A stretch of 64,000 nt of DNA from assembly GCA_023415795.1 (NCBI GenBank), contig JAEZJG010000022.1, positions 62,001 to 126,000 on the forward strand, given 5' to 3'. The position numbers were made by a program, and so were the translations under genes. Source of the stretch: Bacillota bacterium. GTDB lineage: Bacteria > Bacillota > Clostridia > Christensenellales > SZUA-584. Positions 62,669 through 64,000 of this stretch are shown piece after piece. Positions within the stretch are counted from its first letter, which is position 1; each line of letters opens with the position of its first letter. The notes beneath the pieces are model-generated. The model worked only from the letters and a program-made list of their open reading frames with translations, searched no databases and was not told the origin of the DNA.

Positions 62669-62727
62669 TGGGATTCTCAAGGGATGTAACCCTTGAGCGG
62701 CGTTTGAGGGCAGCGCCATCAAGGTCT
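62669..62727 (+). repeat. Second copy of intergenic repeat family 2 core
   Basis: GGGATTCTCAAGGGATG, then AACCCTTGAGCGG and a GGCAGCGCC hairpin, matches the core at 28409-28462. The TCAAGGG/CCCTTGA arms are kept while loop bases differ, which argues that the stem is selected. Confidence 0.78.
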
Positions 62728-62748
62728 TATCCATAAATCAAGCATATA

Positions 62749-62772
62749 CCAAAAAACCTCCCGAAGGAGGCT
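62749..62772 (-). terminator. Rho-independent terminator of the argF-acetyltransferase unit
   Basis: On the minus strand CCTCC pairs with GGAGG around a UUCG tetraloop, followed by TTTTTTGG. It lies about 20 bp beyond the acetyltransferase stop. Confidence 0.85.
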
Positions 62773-62792
62773 TTCATCTTTATACGCAAAAG

Positions 62793-63311
62793 CTACCGCT
62801 TACCGACCACGCTCTCGTAGTCGTACAGCTCATCCATGTCGGTGAGCTCGCACACCATGAACGCGCGAATGTACTCCTTGTCGCGCGTGATGGAGTGGAT
62901 GTAGTAGCCGTTCTTGAGATAGAACGCCACGGTAGAGCGCATCCGGCTGGCCGTGTGCAGCGTGATGGCACGGACGCCGAGGGAGACGCACTCGCGGCGC
63001 ACCTTCTCCAGCAGCAAACCTCCGATGCCGAGCGACTGGTATTCCGGGTCCACCGCGAGGCGCGAGAGATACGCAATGCCGTCCTCCAGCACCTCGAAGC
63101 GCACCGCCCCGGCCACCTCTCCGTCCACCTCGCAGAGGTACACGTGCTTTTGGCGGATGTCCGAGAGTATCGCCTCATCCGTCTCGTGCAGCGCGGCCAC
63201 GCTATCCTCGCGGCGTATCTCCTTCGCGTAGTTCGTAAACGCCTTGCGCGTGACGCCCTTCACAGCGGCAACGTCGGCTTCACCCGCCTTTTTAAAGACG
63301 ATGCTTCCCAT
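62793..63311 (-). CDS. GNAT-family N-acetyltransferase
   Basis: A 172-residue protein from the ATG at 63311; a GTG one codon earlier is the alternative. The GNAT core is clear: VAGAVRFEVLEDGIAYLSRLAVDPEYQSLGIGGLLLEKV, with QSLGIGG as the acetyl-CoA loop, then ITLHTASRMRSTVAFYLKNGYY. The start shares a base with the argF stop (TGATG), so the two are coupled. A link to arginine metabolism is possible but unproven, as many GNATs sit beside unrelated genes. Confidence 0.88.
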   Translation of the reverse strand: MGSIVFKKAGEADVAAVKGVTRKAFTNYAKEIRREDSVAALHETDEAILSDIRQKHVYLCEVDGEVAGAVRFEVLEDGIAYLSRLAVDPEYQSLGIGGLLLEKVRRECVSLGVRAITLHTASRMRSTVAFYLKNGYYIHSITRDKEYIRAFMVCELTDMDELYDYESVVGKR

Positions 63312-64000
63312 CACTTCTTATCCTGCATCAGCAGCGCCATTACCGCCTTTTGCGCGTGCAGACGGTTTTCCGCTTCGTCGAATACCACACTGTTGGGTCC
63401 GTCGATCACGTCCGCCGTCACCTCTTCGCCGCGGTGTGCGGGCAGGCAGTGGAGGAAGATATAATCCTTCTTGCACAGCGACATCAGCTCCGTGTTTACC
63501 TGATACGGCGTGAAATGCTTGTATTTGTCCTGCGCGCTGGATTCCTGACCCATGCTCGCCCACACGTCGGTATAAACCGCGTCCGCGCCCTCTGCCGCTT
63601 CCTTCGGATCGTGCGTGACAACAAGCTTTGCGCCGCTCAGGGACGCCGCTTGCTGCGCGGCTGCCAGTACTTCTAAATCCGGCTCGTAGCCTTCGGGGCA
63701 GGCGAGCGTCATGTTAAGACCCAGCTTGCCGCAGCCCACCAGCAGCGAATTAGCTACGTTGTTGCCGTCGCCAATGAACGCCAGCTTGCCGGAGAAGCTG
63801 CCCTTATGCTCATAATACGTCTGCAGATCCGCGAGTATCTGGCAGGGGTGCAGCAGATCGGTCAGACCGTTGATGACCGGGATGGTGCCGTATTTGGCGA
63901 GGTCTTCCACGTCACTTTGCTTGAACGTGCGGATCATGATGCCGTCCACCATGCGCGAGAGCACCTGTGCGGTGTCGGAGATGGGTTCGCCGCGCCCCAG
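63311..64000 (-). CDS. argF: Ornithine carbamoyltransferase, C-terminal part (runs off the window)
   Basis: The frame is open to the window edge; about 229 C-terminal residues are present. They begin LGRGEPISDTAQVLSRMVDGIMIRTF and contain the carbamoyl-phosphate and ornithine domain marks: PVINGLTDLLHPCQILADLQT (the HPxQ motif), LAFIGDGNNVANSLLVG, DAVYTDVWASMGQE and FLHCLPAHRGEEV (the ornithine-site HCLP). The ending is FDEAENRLHAQKAVMALLM. It makes citrulline from ornithine and carbamoyl phosphate. The N-terminal STRT site lies outside the window. Confidence 0.95.
   Translation of the reverse strand: MGRGEPISDTAQVLSRMVDGIMIRTFKQSDVEDLAKYGTIPVINGLTDLLHPCQILADLQTYYEHKGSFSGKLAFIGDGNNVANSLLVGCGKLGLNMTLACPEGYEPDLEVLAAAQQAASLSGAKLVVTHDPKEAAEGADAVYTDVWASMGQESSAQDKYKHFTPYQVNTELMSLCKKDYIFLHCLPAHRGEEVTADVIDGPNSVVFDEAENRLHAQKAVMALLMQDKK

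Overview
The window comes from the chromosome of a Bacillota (Firmicutes) bacterium, most likely class Clostridia. The evidence is BMP-type and RbsABC-type transporters, an EpsG-type polysaccharide operon, a c-di-GMP-I riboswitch, a Ku/LigD system split into separate proteins, frequent TTG starts behind strong GGAGG sites, and intergenic repeat families. I cannot place it to genus. No rRNA, tRNA, CRISPR array, phage or complete insertion sequence was seen.

Layout. (1) 1-3.9 kb: the end of a BMP-family nucleoside transporter operon (binding protein, double ATPase, two permeases), closed by a terminator. (2) 3.95-5.75 kb: a sigma-D-like promoter, a c-di-GMP-I riboswitch with a terminator-type expression platform, and a secreted or anchored parallel beta-helix protein. 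(3) 5.8-6.1 kb: tandem copies of an intergenic repeat. (4) 6.16-22.2 kb, minus strand: a 15-gene exopolysaccharide operon holding a DegT aminotransferase, a CapD/FlaA1 dehydratase, a Wzz protein with a degenerate BY-kinase domain, an initiating phosphosugar transferase, four glycosyltransferases, an EpsG polymerase, a flippase, acetyltransferases and a second beta-helix protein. (5) 22.5-25.5 kb: a MacA/MacB-like export system. (6) 26.5-29.4 kb: Ku plus separate LigD ligase and polymerase proteins (NHEJ). (7) 29.5-32.8 kb: an ABC-F ATPase with a structured leader, a peptidoglycan-binding exported protein and a conserved hypothetical.

(8) 33-52.8 kb, plus strand: a large sugar/polyol/glycoside catabolic locus. 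It contains three zinc alcohol dehydrogenases, a ribulose-phosphate-3-epimerase relative, four TIM-barrel sugar isomerases/epimerases, a GH4 glycosidase, a LacI regulator, an FGGY kinase, a large cupin isomerase-like protein, an RbsABC-type importer, a Gfo/Idh/MocA oxidoreductase and xylose isomerase. A palindrome, TTTATACGTATAAA, recurs at three promoters or gene starts here and probably defines the LacI regulon. (9) 52.9-56.8 kb: a patch that looks rearranged, with a 5'-truncated DrrA-type ATPase, its permease, and an orphan sugar ATPase paired with a DeoR regulator. (10) 57.2-62.6 kb: a ChvE-GguA-GguB multiple-sugar importer followed by araA. (11) 62.8-64 kb, minus strand: a GNAT acetyltransferase and the 3' part of argF.

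Together the genes suggest an organism that imports and degrades plant-type pentoses, polyols or glycosides and switches to a matrix-producing state under c-di-GMP control. The strongest candidates for something undescribed are the 20-kb rare-sugar locus with its operator set, and the sigma-D / c-di-GMP-riboswitch / beta-helix unit beside the exopolysaccharide operon that carries its paralogue.
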